NCBI RefSeq assembly: GCF_013177735.1
Contig: NZ_WOEZ01000092.1
Location: forward strand, 1-64,000
Direction: 5' to 3'
From: Paraburkholderia elongata
GTDB lineage: Bacteria; Pseudomonadota; Gammaproteobacteria; Burkholderiales; Burkholderiaceae
DNA length: 64,000 nucleotides
A model generated the notes under the pieces. The model searched no databases. It saw nothing but the letters and a program-made list of their open reading frames with translations, and was not told the DNA's origin. This document shows, piece by piece, positions 18,057 through 27,700 of the stretch (its first letter is position 1; the number at the start of each line of letters is the position of its first letter). Made by a program: the position numbers and the translations under genes.

Positions 18057-18266
18057 TCAGCCCCACAGGCCTTCCGTGGAAAACGGACCGTGCGAGTCCA
18101 TCCAGTCGTACGCCTCGCAGCGGTGCGCCCACGCCCAGTTGCTTGCCGGAGCTGGCGTGCTGCGGTCCGCTCGAGGAGTCTCGTTCAATACCGATTCCGT
18201 ATCGCACCGATCGCTCGCATCGTTCTGGACGTCGATGTCGCAGATATCCAGAGAGTCGTCATTCAT
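18057..18266 (-). CDS. Possible small acidic protein
   Basis: A 69-aa ORF from ATG 18266 with AAAGGAACGGAA just upstream. It starts MNDDSLDICDIDVQNDASD and ends WMDSHGPFSTEGLWG; the first half is very acidic and the second half is Trp-rich. No family is recognised. It follows the tautomerase gene on the same strand after 211 bp. It may be a genuine small gene or chance; the ribosome site and composition are the only support. Confidence 0.3.
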   Translation of the reverse strand: MNDDSLDICDIDVQNDASDRCDTESVLNETPRADRSTPAPASNWAWAHRCEAYDWMDSHGPFSTEGLWG

Positions 18267-18477
18267 TTCCGTTCCTTTGCCCGGGCTGCCACGCCGTCTG
18301 GTTTGTAGTTTCGACGGTTCGCCGCAGACCGGCCTGTGATGCCGTAATTCATGGCTGTCCTGTCTCGCAGGCTGCCTCCGCCGGTCCTGGTAGGGACCGG
18401 CTTTGGGGCGCACCTCGTCGCTACTTCGGACGGCGCTTGCTCAATCCGGCGCGCCACCCGCATCCCGAAGGTCGAGG

Positions 18478-18708
18478 TTATTTCAGTGCTTTCTGTCTGC
18501 GATACTCGGGAACCGGCAGTCCGCCCCAGCCCCAGTTCTCCGTCTCCACTTCTTCGATGACGACAAACGTGGCGTCAAGAGGCTTGTTCAGCACATCGAG
18601 CAGGAGGTGGCTCACGCCCTTGATGAGTTGAGCCTTTTCATCGGCGGTGACGGAGTCGGCCCCCGGTTTGGTGCCCTCCCGGGTCACCTGAATTGTAACG
18701 ATAGGCAC
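18478..18708 (-). CDS. 4-oxalocrotonate tautomerase family protein
   Basis: Protein of 76 aa starting MPIVTIQVTREG; Pro2 becomes the N-terminal catalytic base after Met removal. The core TADEKAQLIKGVSHLLLDVLNKP and TFVVIEEVETENWGWGG fit the tautomerase fold, with a tail slightly longer than the classic 62 aa. It would ketonise dienols formed by extradiol cleavage, which fits the dioxygenase 1.6 kb away. Located 60 bp downstream of the SDR on the same strand, so the two are probably co-transcribed. Confidence 0.88.
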   Translation of the reverse strand: MPIVTIQVTREGTKPGADSVTADEKAQLIKGVSHLLLDVLNKPLDATFVVIEEVETENWGWGGLPVPEYRRQKALK

Positions 18709-18768
18709 GTCGGCTTCCTTGATTGTGATTGATGAACAGGGCGCCGGCCGGCAGCGCCCGGAACGTGC

Positions 18769-19479
18769 TCAATGACCGGCGATCTGGCCGCCGTCGACGT
18801 GCAGGATTTCGCCCGTCACGAACGGCGCCGAGTCCAGATACACGATCGCGTTGACGATGTCGCTCATTTCGCCCATGTGACCGACCGGATGCAGCCCGCC
18901 GAGTGCCGCGTGCGTTTCCGGGGCGTGCATTGGCGACTTGATGATGCCCGGCGCGACCGCATTCGCGCGAATCCCGCGCTTGGCGTATTCGATCGCGAGA
19001 GAGCGGGTCGCCGCGGCGATGCCGCCCTTGGTCAGCGACGCCAGCACCGAGGGCACGCCGTCGATGGCGTGGTCCACCAGCGTCGTCGTGATGCTGACCA
19101 CGTGGCCGCTCTCCTGTTTCTCCATCTGCGCCACCGCGAGCTGGGTGATGAAATGGAAGCCCGCCAGGTTCACGCCGGTCACCGTTGCATAGTCTTCGGC
19201 GGTGTACTGGGTGAACGGCTTGGCGACGAAGATACCCGCGTTGTTGACCAGCGTGTCGACCCGGCCGAAGCGCGCGATCGCCTCATCGATCACACGGCGA
19301 GCGGTGGCCGGATCGGCGATGTCGCCGGCCACGGTGGCGATGTCCGGGTCATCGGACGGCCGGATGGTGCGCGACGTGGCGACGACCTGGTGGCCCAGCT
19401 TGCGGAATGCCTTGACTGTCTCCGCGCCAATGCCCTGCGACGCGCCGGTAACGACGATGACCTTTTTCGAATTGCTCAT
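18769..19479 (-). CDS. SDR family protein lacking the catalytic tyrosine
   Basis: Protein of 236 aa, start ATG 19479 with GGAGG about 8 nt upstream. Cofactor motif TGASQGIG and NNAG are intact and the C-terminal TGEILHVDGGQ is normal. At the active site the usual YxxxK is ASLTK: the Lys is kept but the residue four before it is Ala. Serine of SITTT is present. The protein may therefore bind NAD(P) without classical SDR catalysis, or use another residue. It leads the minus-strand pair with the tautomerase. Confidence 0.85.
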   Translation of the reverse strand: MSNSKKVIVVTGASQGIGAETVKAFRKLGHQVVATSRTIRPSDDPDIATVAGDIADPATARRVIDEAIARFGRVDTLVNNAGIFVAKPFTQYTAEDYATVTGVNLAGFHFITQLAVAQMEKQESGHVVSITTTLVDHAIDGVPSVLASLTKGGIAAATRSLAIEYAKRGIRANAVAPGIIKSPMHAPETHAALGGLHPVGHMGEMSDIVNAIVYLDSAPFVTGEILHVDGGQIAGH

Positions 19480-19581
19480 ATAAAACCTCCGGATTAATTG
19501 AATCGGCTGTGTTTCTGACCGGGCTGTCGTTGCCCTTGGGTGTGAATGTAGGCGCGTCGCCGCGAGATTAGAATACTCACC

Positions 19582-20806
19582 ATGGAGATTCAGTCTTGCG
19601 TGCCACGAACAAATCCGGTGTGGGCTTCAGACATGGTGCCGCCTGTGGGCTGTGCCGGTGGTAAACGAGCAGAGGCAGAACTGCGGCGGAATGAGGCGTT
19701 CCTGTCGGAAGGCCAATACCTCGCGCGCATGGGCAATTTTTCGTGGAATCTCGCGATGGGCGATATCGTGCGGTCAGAACCGCTCTATCGTATTTTCGCG
19801 TTCGAATTGGACAAGCCTGTAGCGCTCGATCTCATCGCCTCGCGATTCCATCCCGATGACGTTATCGTGATCGGGGATATGGCAAAGCGGGCGCGGCGAC
19901 AGTGATTTCGAATATCAACTCCGGCTATTGATGCCCGATCAGTCAGTCAAGTATGTTCACATGATCGCCCATCGGACCAAAGACCATTCGGGAGAAATCG
20001 AATACATTGGGGCGGCACTTGACGTCACGCAACGCCGGGTCGCGGAGGAGGCACTTGGCAAGGCTCGCTCGGAGCTCGTACACGTCGCCAGGACCATGAG
20101 TCTGGGCGTATGACCGCTTCAATCGCGCACGAGGTCAACCAGCCGCTGGCCGATATCGTGACAAACGCCAGCACCTGTTTTCGCATGCTGGCTGCAAATC
20201 CGCCCAATATCGCGGGTGCGCGCGAGACTGCGCGGCGCACAATTCGTCACGGCAACCGCGCGACCGACGTAATCACGCGCTTGCGTGCGCTTTTCAGCAA
20301 GCGTAGTGCGACGATCGAGGCGGTCGATCTGACTCATGCCGCCAGCGAGGCGCTTGCGTTGTTGCGGACCGATCTCGAGCGGGCACGCGTGGTTCTGCGC
20401 ATTGAACTTGCCGAAAATCTTCCGTTTGTCGGCGGCGATTGGGTTTAGCTCCAGCAGGTGATCATGAATCTGTTGCGTAATGCCGCAGATGCAATGAGTT
20501 TCGTTGATGGCCGCCCGAAATGGCTGTCGGTCAAGACGGAATCCGACGCAGACGCGATGGTCCGCACTGATCGTGCGGGACACGGGTATCGGTTTCGGGC
20601 CACGGGATGCGCAACGGCTTATTGAGCCTTTTTATACGACCAAGGATCACGGCATGGGGATTGGCCTGGCTATCAGTCGTGCGATCATCGAGAGCCGTCG
20701 CGGTCGGCTGTGGGCCGCTGCGTCGACTGACGGCCCTGGTGCGCTGTTTGCCTTTTCCATTCCCGCATACGTGGAGAGTGAAGCCTTCGTTCAGGCTTCC
20801 CGGTAG
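19582..20806 (+). pseudogene. PAS-domain sensor histidine kinase, decayed
   Basis: Pieces in successive frames make up one kinase: ELRRNEAFLSEGQYLARMGN and LYRIFAFELDKPVALDLI (PAS), then SDFEYQLRLLMPDQSVKYVH up to GAALDVTQRRVAEEAL (PAC), then SIAHEVNQPLADIVTNAS (H-box), VIMNLLRNAADAM (N-box), VRDTGIGFGPRDAQRLIEPF (G1) and GIGLAISRAIIESRRGRLWA (G2). Frameshifts are near 19900, 20105 and 20570, and an in-frame TAG lies at 20446-20448. The gene cannot make a kinase. Its former target operon is unknown; no response regulator is next to it. Confidence 0.85.
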
Positions 20807-20987
20807 CTCTCACCAGCCGATACGTGGATTCACTCGCGCCGTGCAAGATTGAGTTTCGTTGCGTGAGCGTTCTCCCCCGAGTTGACCTAATTTAGACTTG
20901 CCTCAATATTCGCGGACTTCGTTGAACATCTCGGCATGCGCATACGATCCGGCGTCGACGACAGATTCCACACAGGAGGAAAGCGAC

Positions 20988-22088
20988 ATGACCACTCAAG
21001 CGGGCAAGCGCGCATTGCTGCGTCTGCTGGGCATCCAGAAGCCGATCATTCAGGCGCCGATGGCCCGCGTCAGCACGCCCGCGCTGGCGGCCGCCGTGTC
21101 GAATGCCGGCGGACTCGGCTCGCTGGGCGTCGGCGCGACGAACGCCGACGGCGCCCGAACGATGATTCGGGAAACGCGCGCGCTGACCGACAAGCCATTC
21201 AACATCAACGTGTTTTGCCATCAGCCGGCTATCGCGGACGCGGCGGTCGAGCGCGCGTGGCTGGACTGGCTCGCGCCGGTGCTCGGGCAGTACGATGCGG
21301 CTCCGCCCGAATCGCTGTCGGAGATATATACGAGTTTCGTTGCCGATCGTGCAATGCAGCAGATGTTCGTGGAAGAGAAGCCGGCCGTCGTCAGCTTCCA
21401 CTTCGGGCTGCCGTCGGCCGACGTGATCGCCGAGCTGAAGCGCGCTGGCATCACGCTGCTCGCGAGTGCGACGAACGTTGACGAGGCGAAGCAGATCGCG
21501 GCGGCCGGGATTGAGGCGATCATCGCGCAGGGGATCGAAGCGGGCGGCCATCGAGGCGTGTTCGATCCGGACGCCGCCGACGATCGTCTCGGCACGTTCG
21601 CGCTGACGCGTCTGCTCGTCAACGAAGTCCAGCTGCCGATCATTGCCGCCGGCGGGATCATGGACGACGCGGGGATTGCGGCGGCACTCGCGCTCGGCGC
21701 GCAGGCCGCGCAGCTCGGCACCGCGTTTGTCGCGTGCCCGGAGACGTCGATCGACGGCGGTTATCGCCGCGCGATTCTCGGCGAATCCGCTCGCCGCACG
21801 ACTTTCACGACCGCGATCTCCGGCCGGATCGCTCGAGGGATGGCGAACCGGTTCACAGCGCTCTGCGACGACCCGCATGCACCGCGGACACCCGCTTATC
21901 CGATTGCGTACGACGCCGGCAAGGCGCTGCACGCGGCCGCGAAAACGAAGGGGGAATTTGGTTATGGCGCGCAGTGGGCGGGGCAGGCCGCGGCGCTCGC
22001 GCGCGAGCTGCCGGCCGCCGAGCTGGTCGTGCAACTTGAGCGCGAATTGCGACAGAGCATCGAGCGGATGCAAACGTTGCGGTTCTGA
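20988..22088 (+). CDS. Nitronate monooxygenase / NPD-like flavoprotein
   Basis: FMN-dependent TIM-barrel protein of 366 aa; ATG 20988 has AGGAGGA 8 nt upstream. Motifs: KPIIQAPMARVSTPALAAAV near the N-terminus, VSFHFGLP carrying the candidate catalytic His, AGGHRG, LPIIAAGGIMDDAGIAAAL and GAQAAQLGTAFVACPE for the FMN phosphate. This fits class I nitronate monooxygenases that oxidise propionate-3-nitronate, or related NPD-type enoyl reductases. It is a single gene between the decayed kinase and IS debris, so its link to the catabolic genes is uncertain. Confidence 0.88.
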   Translation: MTTQAGKRALLRLLGIQKPIIQAPMARVSTPALAAAVSNAGGLGSLGVGATNADGARTMIRETRALTDKPFNINVFCHQPAIADAAVERAWLDWLAPVLGQYDAAPPESLSEIYTSFVADRAMQQMFVEEKPAVVSFHFGLPSADVIAELKRAGITLLASATNVDEAKQIAAAGIEAIIAQGIEAGGHRGVFDPDAADDRLGTFALTRLLVNEVQLPIIAAGGIMDDAGIAAALALGAQAAQLGTAFVACPETSIDGGYRRAILGESARRTTFTTAISGRIARGMANRFTALCDDPHAPRTPAYPIAYDAGKALHAAAKTKGEFGYGAQWAGQAAALARELPAAELVVQLERELRQSIERMQTLRF

Positions 22089-22189
22089 CGACGCTGAGAG
22101 GCCTGCGCAGACATCACGTCGGCGCGAGTCGTGTCGAATATATTGCGTCTCCGATAATATCGCGTGCGATTGCGACCCCGCTTCGGTGT

Positions 22190-22802
22190 TTTGCGCCCAC
22201 GCGGGTTCTCGGGGATGTTCGGGGGTCATGCCGCGATTGAAGATCGCCTTGCGGTTGGGCCGGCAATCGTAGACGCCATCCAGACTGAGGGTTGAACCTT
22301 GCAGGTCCGCGCCGATGGCGCGGACCATTCCGGTTGGTATGGGCAGCGCGTCGCGCAACAGCGGCGATTCGTTGCGGTTGCCCGGGGCCGTCACGAACGG
22401 CGCGATGATGCTGCAGTCGCGATCGCAGAAGGCCACGACCTTGTCTCCCTTGAGATGCTTGTGGCCGCTGTATCCCAGGTTATCGCGCCTTTCTTCGCCG
22501 CCGTGGTGGTACCGTCACCGTGGATGACGGTGAGATCCAGTCGCCCGTCCTGATGAAGCTTGCGCACCGAGCCGGAAAAAAATCCGGTCGATATAGCCAT
22601 CGGCCTCCCAGCGCCGCAGTGCCCGATAAATACGCGTGTAGTGAATCTCGGGACGGCCTTTAGCGTTCATCCTGTTCGGCAGCGCTTTCCACTGGCACCC
22701 GGTGTAAAGCAACTGCAGGACGTAATTGAAAATTGTGTGCATCGCCAGGGTTGGCGCCGGTCCACGTCGGCCACGGCTCAGATGCGGCAAGACACCCATT
22801 AG
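22190..22802 (-). pseudogene. IS5-family transposase remnant, frameshifted
   Basis: Three minus-strand frames join into one transposase: FNYVLQLLYTGCQWKALPNR and HYTRIYRALRRWEADGYIDR, then LHQDGRLDLTVIHGDGTTTA with a catalytic Asp, then VAFCDRDCSIIAPFVTAPGN and SLDGVYDCRPNRKAIFNRGM. The C-terminal third with the catalytic Glu is absent. It abuts an IS110-type fragment, so insertions have stacked here. Confidence 0.82.
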
Positions 22803-22912
22803 CGGGCCTGCGTCAAGTGAGCAAACAAAACACCATCGACTGCCTCAGCATCGACCCAGTGAAGCTGAAAGACGTTCTTCGCGATGTCTACCCCGACCGC
22901 CGTATACTTCAT
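22799..22912 (-). pseudogene. IS110-family transposase, first 37 codons
   Basis: From the minus-strand ATG at 22912 the frame reads MKYTAVGVDIAKNVFQLHWV and stops at TAA 22799. GVDIAKNVFQ is the typical start of IS110-family DEDD transposases. The rest is lost at the junction with the IS5-type remnant. Confidence 0.8.
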
Positions 22913-23053
22913 TTCGGACCTTCCGGTTAGCCTGCGAAGATCTCAATGATCTTCCTATTTAGGCACATTAATGCCGTCGGCCCGTGAGGGTCCACTTCCT
23001 TCAGCTTCTCGCATCCGGTAGGTGGGGGCGTTCATTCCATTCGTCACCGCCCA

Positions 23054-23079
23054 CCGTCACCTCCATGCACCAACGCCCC
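23054..23079. repeat. 26-bp repeat related to the 24.4/25.8 kb inverted repeat
   Basis: It matches 25 of 26 bases with the outer end of the repeat at 25757-25845, in the same orientation. With the inverse copy at 24377 it brackets the hydrolase gene. Confidence 0.7.
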
Positions 23080-23300
23080 TGTATGCCGCACTTTTTCGTC
23101 GATTAGCGGCGCCTCCCGCTTCGCCATTTCTGTATCACAGTGTATCTGCGCCGGCGGTAAATACATAACGTTTCACTGGCGCTCCTCGCGGACAAAAACC
23201 AGATACGTCCACGGGTTCTAATACTTCCAGGCCAGATTGTCTGGTTTCGCAAGCGCGACCTGCACGACGCTTGTCCTTCTAACCTTTGAGGAGATTCAGC

Positions 23301-24344
23301 ATGCCGGACCAGATCAATACTCGACGTCGTCGTCTGCTTGGGACTACAGTGGCTGGGATTAGTTTGATGGAGTTGGGTTTGAGCGGACTCGCCAAGGCGC
23401 AGTCGAACGGCACTCCACCCAATGCGAAAGCGGCAACGCGTATTGCTTCGTTCGACAACATGCGCCAGGTCAACGCCGGAACGCTCAGTATGGGTTATGC
23501 GGAAGCGGGCCCTCAGAATGGACCGGTCGTCATCCTGCTGCATGGCTGGCCGTACGATATCTATAGCTTTGCTGAAGTCACGCCGTTGCTTGCAGCCGCT
23601 GGCTACCGGGTCATCGTGCCATATCTGCGCGGCTATGGTTCGACGCGGTTTCTGTCCGCGGATACGCCTCGCAACGGGCAGCAGGCTGTGGTTGCCGTTG
23701 ACATCATTGCATTGATGGACGCATTGAAGATCGACAAAGCGATCTTTGGCGGCTTCGATTGGGGCGCGCGCACGGTCAATATCATTGCCGCGCTGTGGCC
23801 GCAACGGTGTACGGCGATGGTGTCGGTGAGCGGTTATCTGATCGGCAGTCAGGAAGCCAACAAGAAGCCGCTGCCACCGAAGGCCGAGCTCGCCTGGTGG
23901 TATCAGTTCTATTTCGCCACGGAGCGCGGCTATGCGGGTTATGACGCAAACCGCCACGACTTCAACAAGCTGATCTGGCGTCTCGCGTCGCCTAAGTGGA
24001 ATTTCGACGATGCGACGTACGAGCGCTCGGCTGAGTCGTTCAACGGTCCGGATCACGTCGCGGTGGTGATTCACAACTACCGCTGGCGTCTGGGGCTCGC
24101 CAAGGGCGAGCCGCAATACGACGAGCTCGAAGCGCGTCTAGCGACAGCGCTGGCCATCTCAGTTCCTACTATCACGATGGAGGGCGATGCTAACGGCGCA
24201 CCGCATCCCGAGCCGGCAGCCTACGCGAAGAAGTTCACCGGCAAGTATCAACACCGGAACATCGGCGGCGGCATCGGACATAACCTGCCACAGGAAGCGC
24301 CGAAGGCATTTGCCGATGCCGTTATCGACGTCGTTCGCCTTTAA
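23301..24344 (+). CDS. Exported alpha/beta hydrolase (epoxide-hydrolase-like)
   Basis: Protein of 347 aa from ATG 23301 (GAGGAG 7 nt upstream). The N-terminus NTRRRRLLGTTVAGISLMEL is a twin-arginine signal, so it should be exported folded. Hydrolase motifs: HGWP (81-84, oxyanion hole), nucleophile D153 in GGFDWG, and H327 in GIGHNLPQ; an Asp nucleophile and HGWP favour epoxide hydrolase or haloalkane dehalogenase-like chemistry over an esterase. Cap domain around 190-260. The gene is flanked by IS debris on both sides and by copies of the same 26-bp repeat, so it may have arrived separately from the catabolic operons. Confidence 0.87.
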   Translation: MPDQINTRRRRLLGTTVAGISLMELGLSGLAKAQSNGTPPNAKAATRIASFDNMRQVNAGTLSMGYAEAGPQNGPVVILLHGWPYDIYSFAEVTPLLAAAGYRVIVPYLRGYGSTRFLSADTPRNGQQAVVAVDIIALMDALKIDKAIFGGFDWGARTVNIIAALWPQRCTAMVSVSGYLIGSQEANKKPLPPKAELAWWYQFYFATERGYAGYDANRHDFNKLIWRLASPKWNFDDATYERSAESFNGPDHVAVVIHNYRWRLGLAKGEPQYDELEARLATALAISVPTITMEGDANGAPHPEPAAYAKKFTGKYQHRNIGGGIGHNLPQEAPKAFADAVIDVVRL

Positions 24345-24376
24345 CCGGACTTTCTGTCACTGTTTCTGTCACTACC

Positions 24377-24465
24377 GCGGGGGCGTTGGTGCATGGAGGC
24401 GACGGTGTGCGCAATGTACCCCGTTCACCATGGACTATGCTGCGGGAACCTTACAGCGGACGGAC
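24377..24465. repeat. 89-bp inverted repeat, left copy
   Basis: It pairs with 25757-25845 in inverted orientation; 86 of 89 positions agree. It lies outside the IS5/IS903-like element (91 bp away), so it is not that element's own terminal repeat. Confidence 0.85.
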
Positions 24466-24556
24466 TTCCGGCGTGCGGCGGCCAGCATGCGGTTGAGCAC
24501 CGCCCCGCTGATCGCTGCTTCGGTTTGCTGAGCATCGGGATGGCGAGCCCGCAAAC

Positions 24557-25671
24557 GGCTTTGTTCGGATGGGTGCTATTGCAAAGTGGCTGCGGGTTGT
24601 GTAAAAGCGCAACATCATAAAGCCAGCCCAAATCATGCCATACAAAGCCAGACAGAATCAGGGTGAACCACGCAAGCGCAAGAAGCCCGGGTATCGGGTG
24701 ACGAACGCGCGTACAACCAGAGTCTGAGAGAGCGCGGCATGATCAGCCTCTATGTTCCCGATGGCGATCTGAAGGCGCAGTTCATCAACGCGAAAATCCG
24801 TACCCCCGGCGTGTCGGGGCGCGAGCCGACCTACACCACCGCGTACATCGAGCTGATCTACACGTTCTACCGGTTGTTCGACTGGGGCATGCGGCAGATC
24901 ACCGGCTACATGGAGGATTACTGGGCGACCCGGGGGCTGGACATCCCGGTGCCCAGTTCCGGCCAGCTGTGCGACCGGTTCGCCGCGCTCGATGTGAGCG
25001 TCACGCAGCGCTGCGCGCAACTGACCAGACGGCTCGCACGCGGCGATGCCGTGAGCCTGATTGTCGACAGCACGGGGCTGAGCTTCGGGCGCGCGAGTGA
25101 GTGGTACGAACAGAAGTACGGCAAGAAGGCGAGGCAAACGCCGTGGCGCAAGATGTATTTGTCGATCGACGAGGAGATGAACATTCACGCGATCCGCATT
25201 ACCACCACAGAAGTATCGGACAGCGAAGCAATGGACACGGTTCTGCCCGCTGATGTGCCGCTGGAGCGGGTGATTGCCGACGGCGCGTACTAAAGTATCG
25301 AGCGTGCCGAAGCGCTCGCACGTGCGGGCGTGCCGCCCGTCATCCCACCACCGGCTCACGCCGTCGTGCACCAAACCGAGCAGACCCGCTGGCATGACCA
25401 GCTCGTCAAATACATTCAGGACAATGGCATTTATGCGGTCCACAAAAGAAATACGGCTATGGCGTGCGCTCGCGGGTCGAAGCGCAGATCTCGCGCATCA
25501 AACGATGCATTGGGGCCACCCTGCTGACACAGAAGATCGCGTCGCAGGAGCGCGAGGGCGTGATCATCGCCAACCTCATTAACTTGTGGAACGCCTTCGG
25601 CAAGCCGGTTTCCGTCAAAAATGCATAGCTGCGTCCGCTGCACGGGGACTCGTTCCCATCCGAACAAAGCC
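24557..25671 (+). mobile_element. IS5/IS903-group insertion sequence, inactive
   Basis: A 1,115-bp element bounded by perfect 17-bp inverted repeats GGCTTTGTTCGGATGGG (24557-24573 and 25655-25671). GGCTTTGTT ends and this size are typical of the IS903 branch of IS5. The flanking bases show no clear target duplication. The transposase inside is broken. Confidence 0.82.
24635..25628 (+). pseudogene. IS5/IS903-group transposase, broken
   Basis: From ATG 24635 it reads MPYKARQNQGEPRKRKKPGY, a one-base loss near 24708 shifts the frame, then MISLYVPDGDLKAQFINAKI and TGYMEDYWATRGLDIPVP follow. The first catalytic Asp is in LIVDSTGLS and the second in VIADGAY; directly after it is an in-frame TAA (25291-25293). 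A further shift near 25450 precedes the part with the catalytic Glu (RSRVEAQISRIKRCIGA). At least three lesions make it inactive. Confidence 0.85.
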
Positions 25672-25756
25672 CCACTGCCGCACCTGGTTGAACAACGCCT
25701 CGTTCACGCTGCTTGAACAGGATACAGTCGTTCGCCCCGGCTTTTTGAGCTGTTAC

Positions 25757-25845
25757 GTCCGTCCGCTGTAAGGTTCCCGCAGCATAGTCCGTGGGGAAAG
25801 GGGTACATTGCGCACACCGTCGCCTCCATGCACCAACGCCCCCGC
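25757..25845. repeat. 89-bp inverted repeat, right copy
   Basis: Reverse complement of 24377-24465 with three mismatches. It ends 3 bp before the stop codon of the acyl-CoA ligase gene. Confidence 0.85.
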
Positions 25846-25848
25846 GCT

Positions 25849-27450
25849 TCAATTCACTTTCCGCATACGCCCCGCCCAATATTGCTCCTGCAACTGACGT
25901 CGAAGAATTTTACCCGACGCATTTCGCGGGAGCGCTTCGACGAAATCGATGCTCTTGGGAACCTTGAAGCCGGCGATTCGGGTGCGTGCAAACTTAAGGA
26001 TGTCTTCGACATTCGCAACGGCGCCGGGCTTGAGCACGATCACCGCCTTGACTGCCTCACCCCATTTCTCGTCGGGCACCCCGATCACGGCCACCTCCGC
26101 GACACCGGGATGGCCGTAGATCGCGTTCTCGACCTCGGCGGGATAGATGTTTTCCGCACCTGAGATGATCATGTCCTTCACTCGATCGTGGATATAGAGG
26201 TAGCCGCTCTCGTCCAGGTAACCGGCATCGCCGGTACGCAGCCAGCCGTCCGGATCCACGGTCGCCGACGTCGCTTCGGGCATGCGCCAATAGCCGGCCA
26301 TATTGCCGCTCGATCGCGTCACGATTTCGCCGACCGTATGCGGTGGCAGGGCATTGCCGAGTGAATCGACAATCTTGATCTCGACGCCTGGCATCGGCAG
26401 GCCTGCGGCCCGCATCCGCGGATTGCCATTTGGATCGTGATCCTCCGGCGGCAGGTAGGCGATCGCTCCGGCGGTCTCCGTCATTCCGTACTGCTGGCAG
26501 AAGCCGCAGCCGAACACATCCATACATTCGCGCAGCAGGTCGAGCGGGATCGGCGACGCGCCGTAGAGGATGTACTTCAACCGCCCGAAGTCCACTTCGC
26601 GGCTGCGTGGCTGACGAACGACGATCTGCAGCGCCGACGGGACCATGAACATCTTCGAGATGCGATCGCGTTCAATAAAGTCGAGCACAGTGAGCGGGTC
26701 GAACTCGTGCGCGATCACGCCCTTAGCGCCGTGCAGCAGTCCGGCGATCCCCCAGAGGCTGCCGCCGACATGCGCGACCGGCATCGCGACGAGGCTGACG
26801 TCGTCGGGTGTCCAGCGATACCAGTCCATCTGAGCCCTATTCAGTTCGCGATGTTTGGCCAACAGGTTTTCGTGCGTCAGCATCACGCCCTTCGGATGAC
26901 CGGTGGTGCCGGATGTGTAAACCTGCAGCGCCACGTCGTCGGGACGAATCTCGACTTGCGGGGCGTCCTTTGATGCAACCTCGCGCCAAATGTCGAACGA
27001 CGTCGTGCTTTGGATCGATGCATCATCGATCGCAATCACAGACGGCCGATTGGCCAGGCAAGCCAGCGCCGCGTTGGCCTGACCCGTTGCGTCGGGGCCG
27101 ACGAACACCACGCGGGCGCCGCAGTCCTCGAGGATCGCAGCGGCTTCAGCCGGAGCCAGCCGCCAGCCGATTGGCGTCATCACGGCGCCGACTTTGGCCG
27201 CACCGAAGAAGATCTCGAAGTAGCGATCGCTGTTCTTGCCGAGATAAGCCACCCGGTGGCCGGGGGCGACACCGGCGGCGACTAGCGCATTGGCGACCTG
27301 GTTCGTGCGCCGATCAAATAGCGCGAACGTCGTGTCGCGCCCTTGAAAGGAGAAGGCGACCGATTCCGGTCGAGACAGCGCATGGCGTAGGGCAATTTCG
27401 GCAAGTGTCGTCATCGAGCCGATATCAGCGGGATTTTGATCAGAGGTCAT
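25849..27450 (-). CDS. Acyl-CoA ligase (AMP-forming), ligase 1
   Basis: ANL-superfamily enzyme of 533 aa from ATG 27450; it would activate a carboxylic acid to its CoA ester through an acyl-AMP. Motifs: P-loop LQVYTSGTTGHPKGVMLTHE, A5 QQYGMTETAG, A7 LRTGDAGYLDESGYLYIHDR, A8 VKDMIISGAENIYPAEVEN and the catalytic Lys of NASGKILRR. It is a close paralogue of ligase 2 at 45787-47403. Sequence style is that of FadD-type ligases for cyclic or branched acids. It is transcribed divergently from the FAH-fold gene, and each direction has its own palindromic box. Confidence 0.92.
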   Translation of the reverse strand: MTSDQNPADIGSMTTLAEIALRHALSRPESVAFSFQGRDTTFALFDRRTNQVANALVAAGVAPGHRVAYLGKNSDRYFEIFFGAAKVGAVMTPIGWRLAPAEAAAILEDCGARVVFVGPDATGQANAALACLANRPSVIAIDDASIQSTTSFDIWREVASKDAPQVEIRPDDVALQVYTSGTTGHPKGVMLTHENLLAKHRELNRAQMDWYRWTPDDVSLVAMPVAHVGGSLWGIAGLLHGAKGVIAHEFDPLTVLDFIERDRISKMFMVPSALQIVVRQPRSREVDFGRLKYILYGASPIPLDLLRECMDVFGCGFCQQYGMTETAGAIAYLPPEDHDPNGNPRMRAAGLPMPGVEIKIVDSLGNALPPHTVGEIVTRSSGNMAGYWRMPEATSATVDPDGWLRTGDAGYLDESGYLYIHDRVKDMIISGAENIYPAEVENAIYGHPGVAEVAVIGVPDEKWGEAVKAVIVLKPGAVANVEDILKFARTRIAGFKVPKSIDFVEALPRNASGKILRRQLQEQYWAGRMRKVN

Positions 27451-27567
27451 GTCCGGTCCAAGCAGAAAGCGACGGGTCCGCGAGGCAGTGCCCCAATGGT
27501 CGCCTCGCAGGTTGGATTCCGGCTGGAGGGGCGTTGGCGCACCCTCCGAGCCTTCGTACCGTCACGC

Positions 27568-27612
27568 ATTGTTGATTCAGCCCTTTCGGGGGTCTTCGTC
27601 GAAATCGACGAA
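27568..27612 (-). promoter_or_regulatory. Box 1 promoter of acyl-CoA ligase 1
   Basis: TTCGTCGAAATCGACGAA (27595-27612) has perfect 6-bp arms. On the minus strand, after 21 nt, comes AACAAT (27573-27568) as the -10. The start codon is about 115 bp further on. Confidence 0.75.
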
Positions 27613-27700
27613 TTGTGTTCAAAGATGCATCGGCTGGTGCTTATGAAACGATCGATCTGAAGAGACTGGGGGCTGTGTTGACAGCGGACCGACCGCGCAA

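Noticed and set aside
20892..22436. A 514-codon minus-strand frame
   Set aside because: Only its first 80 or so codons are meaningful (middle part of the IS5 transposase remnant); the rest is antisense to the NPD-like gene.
23054..25845. A composite transposon carrying the hydrolase gene
   Set aside because: The left repeat is only 26 bp and no second transposase copy or target duplication is visible, so mobility as a unit cannot be claimed.
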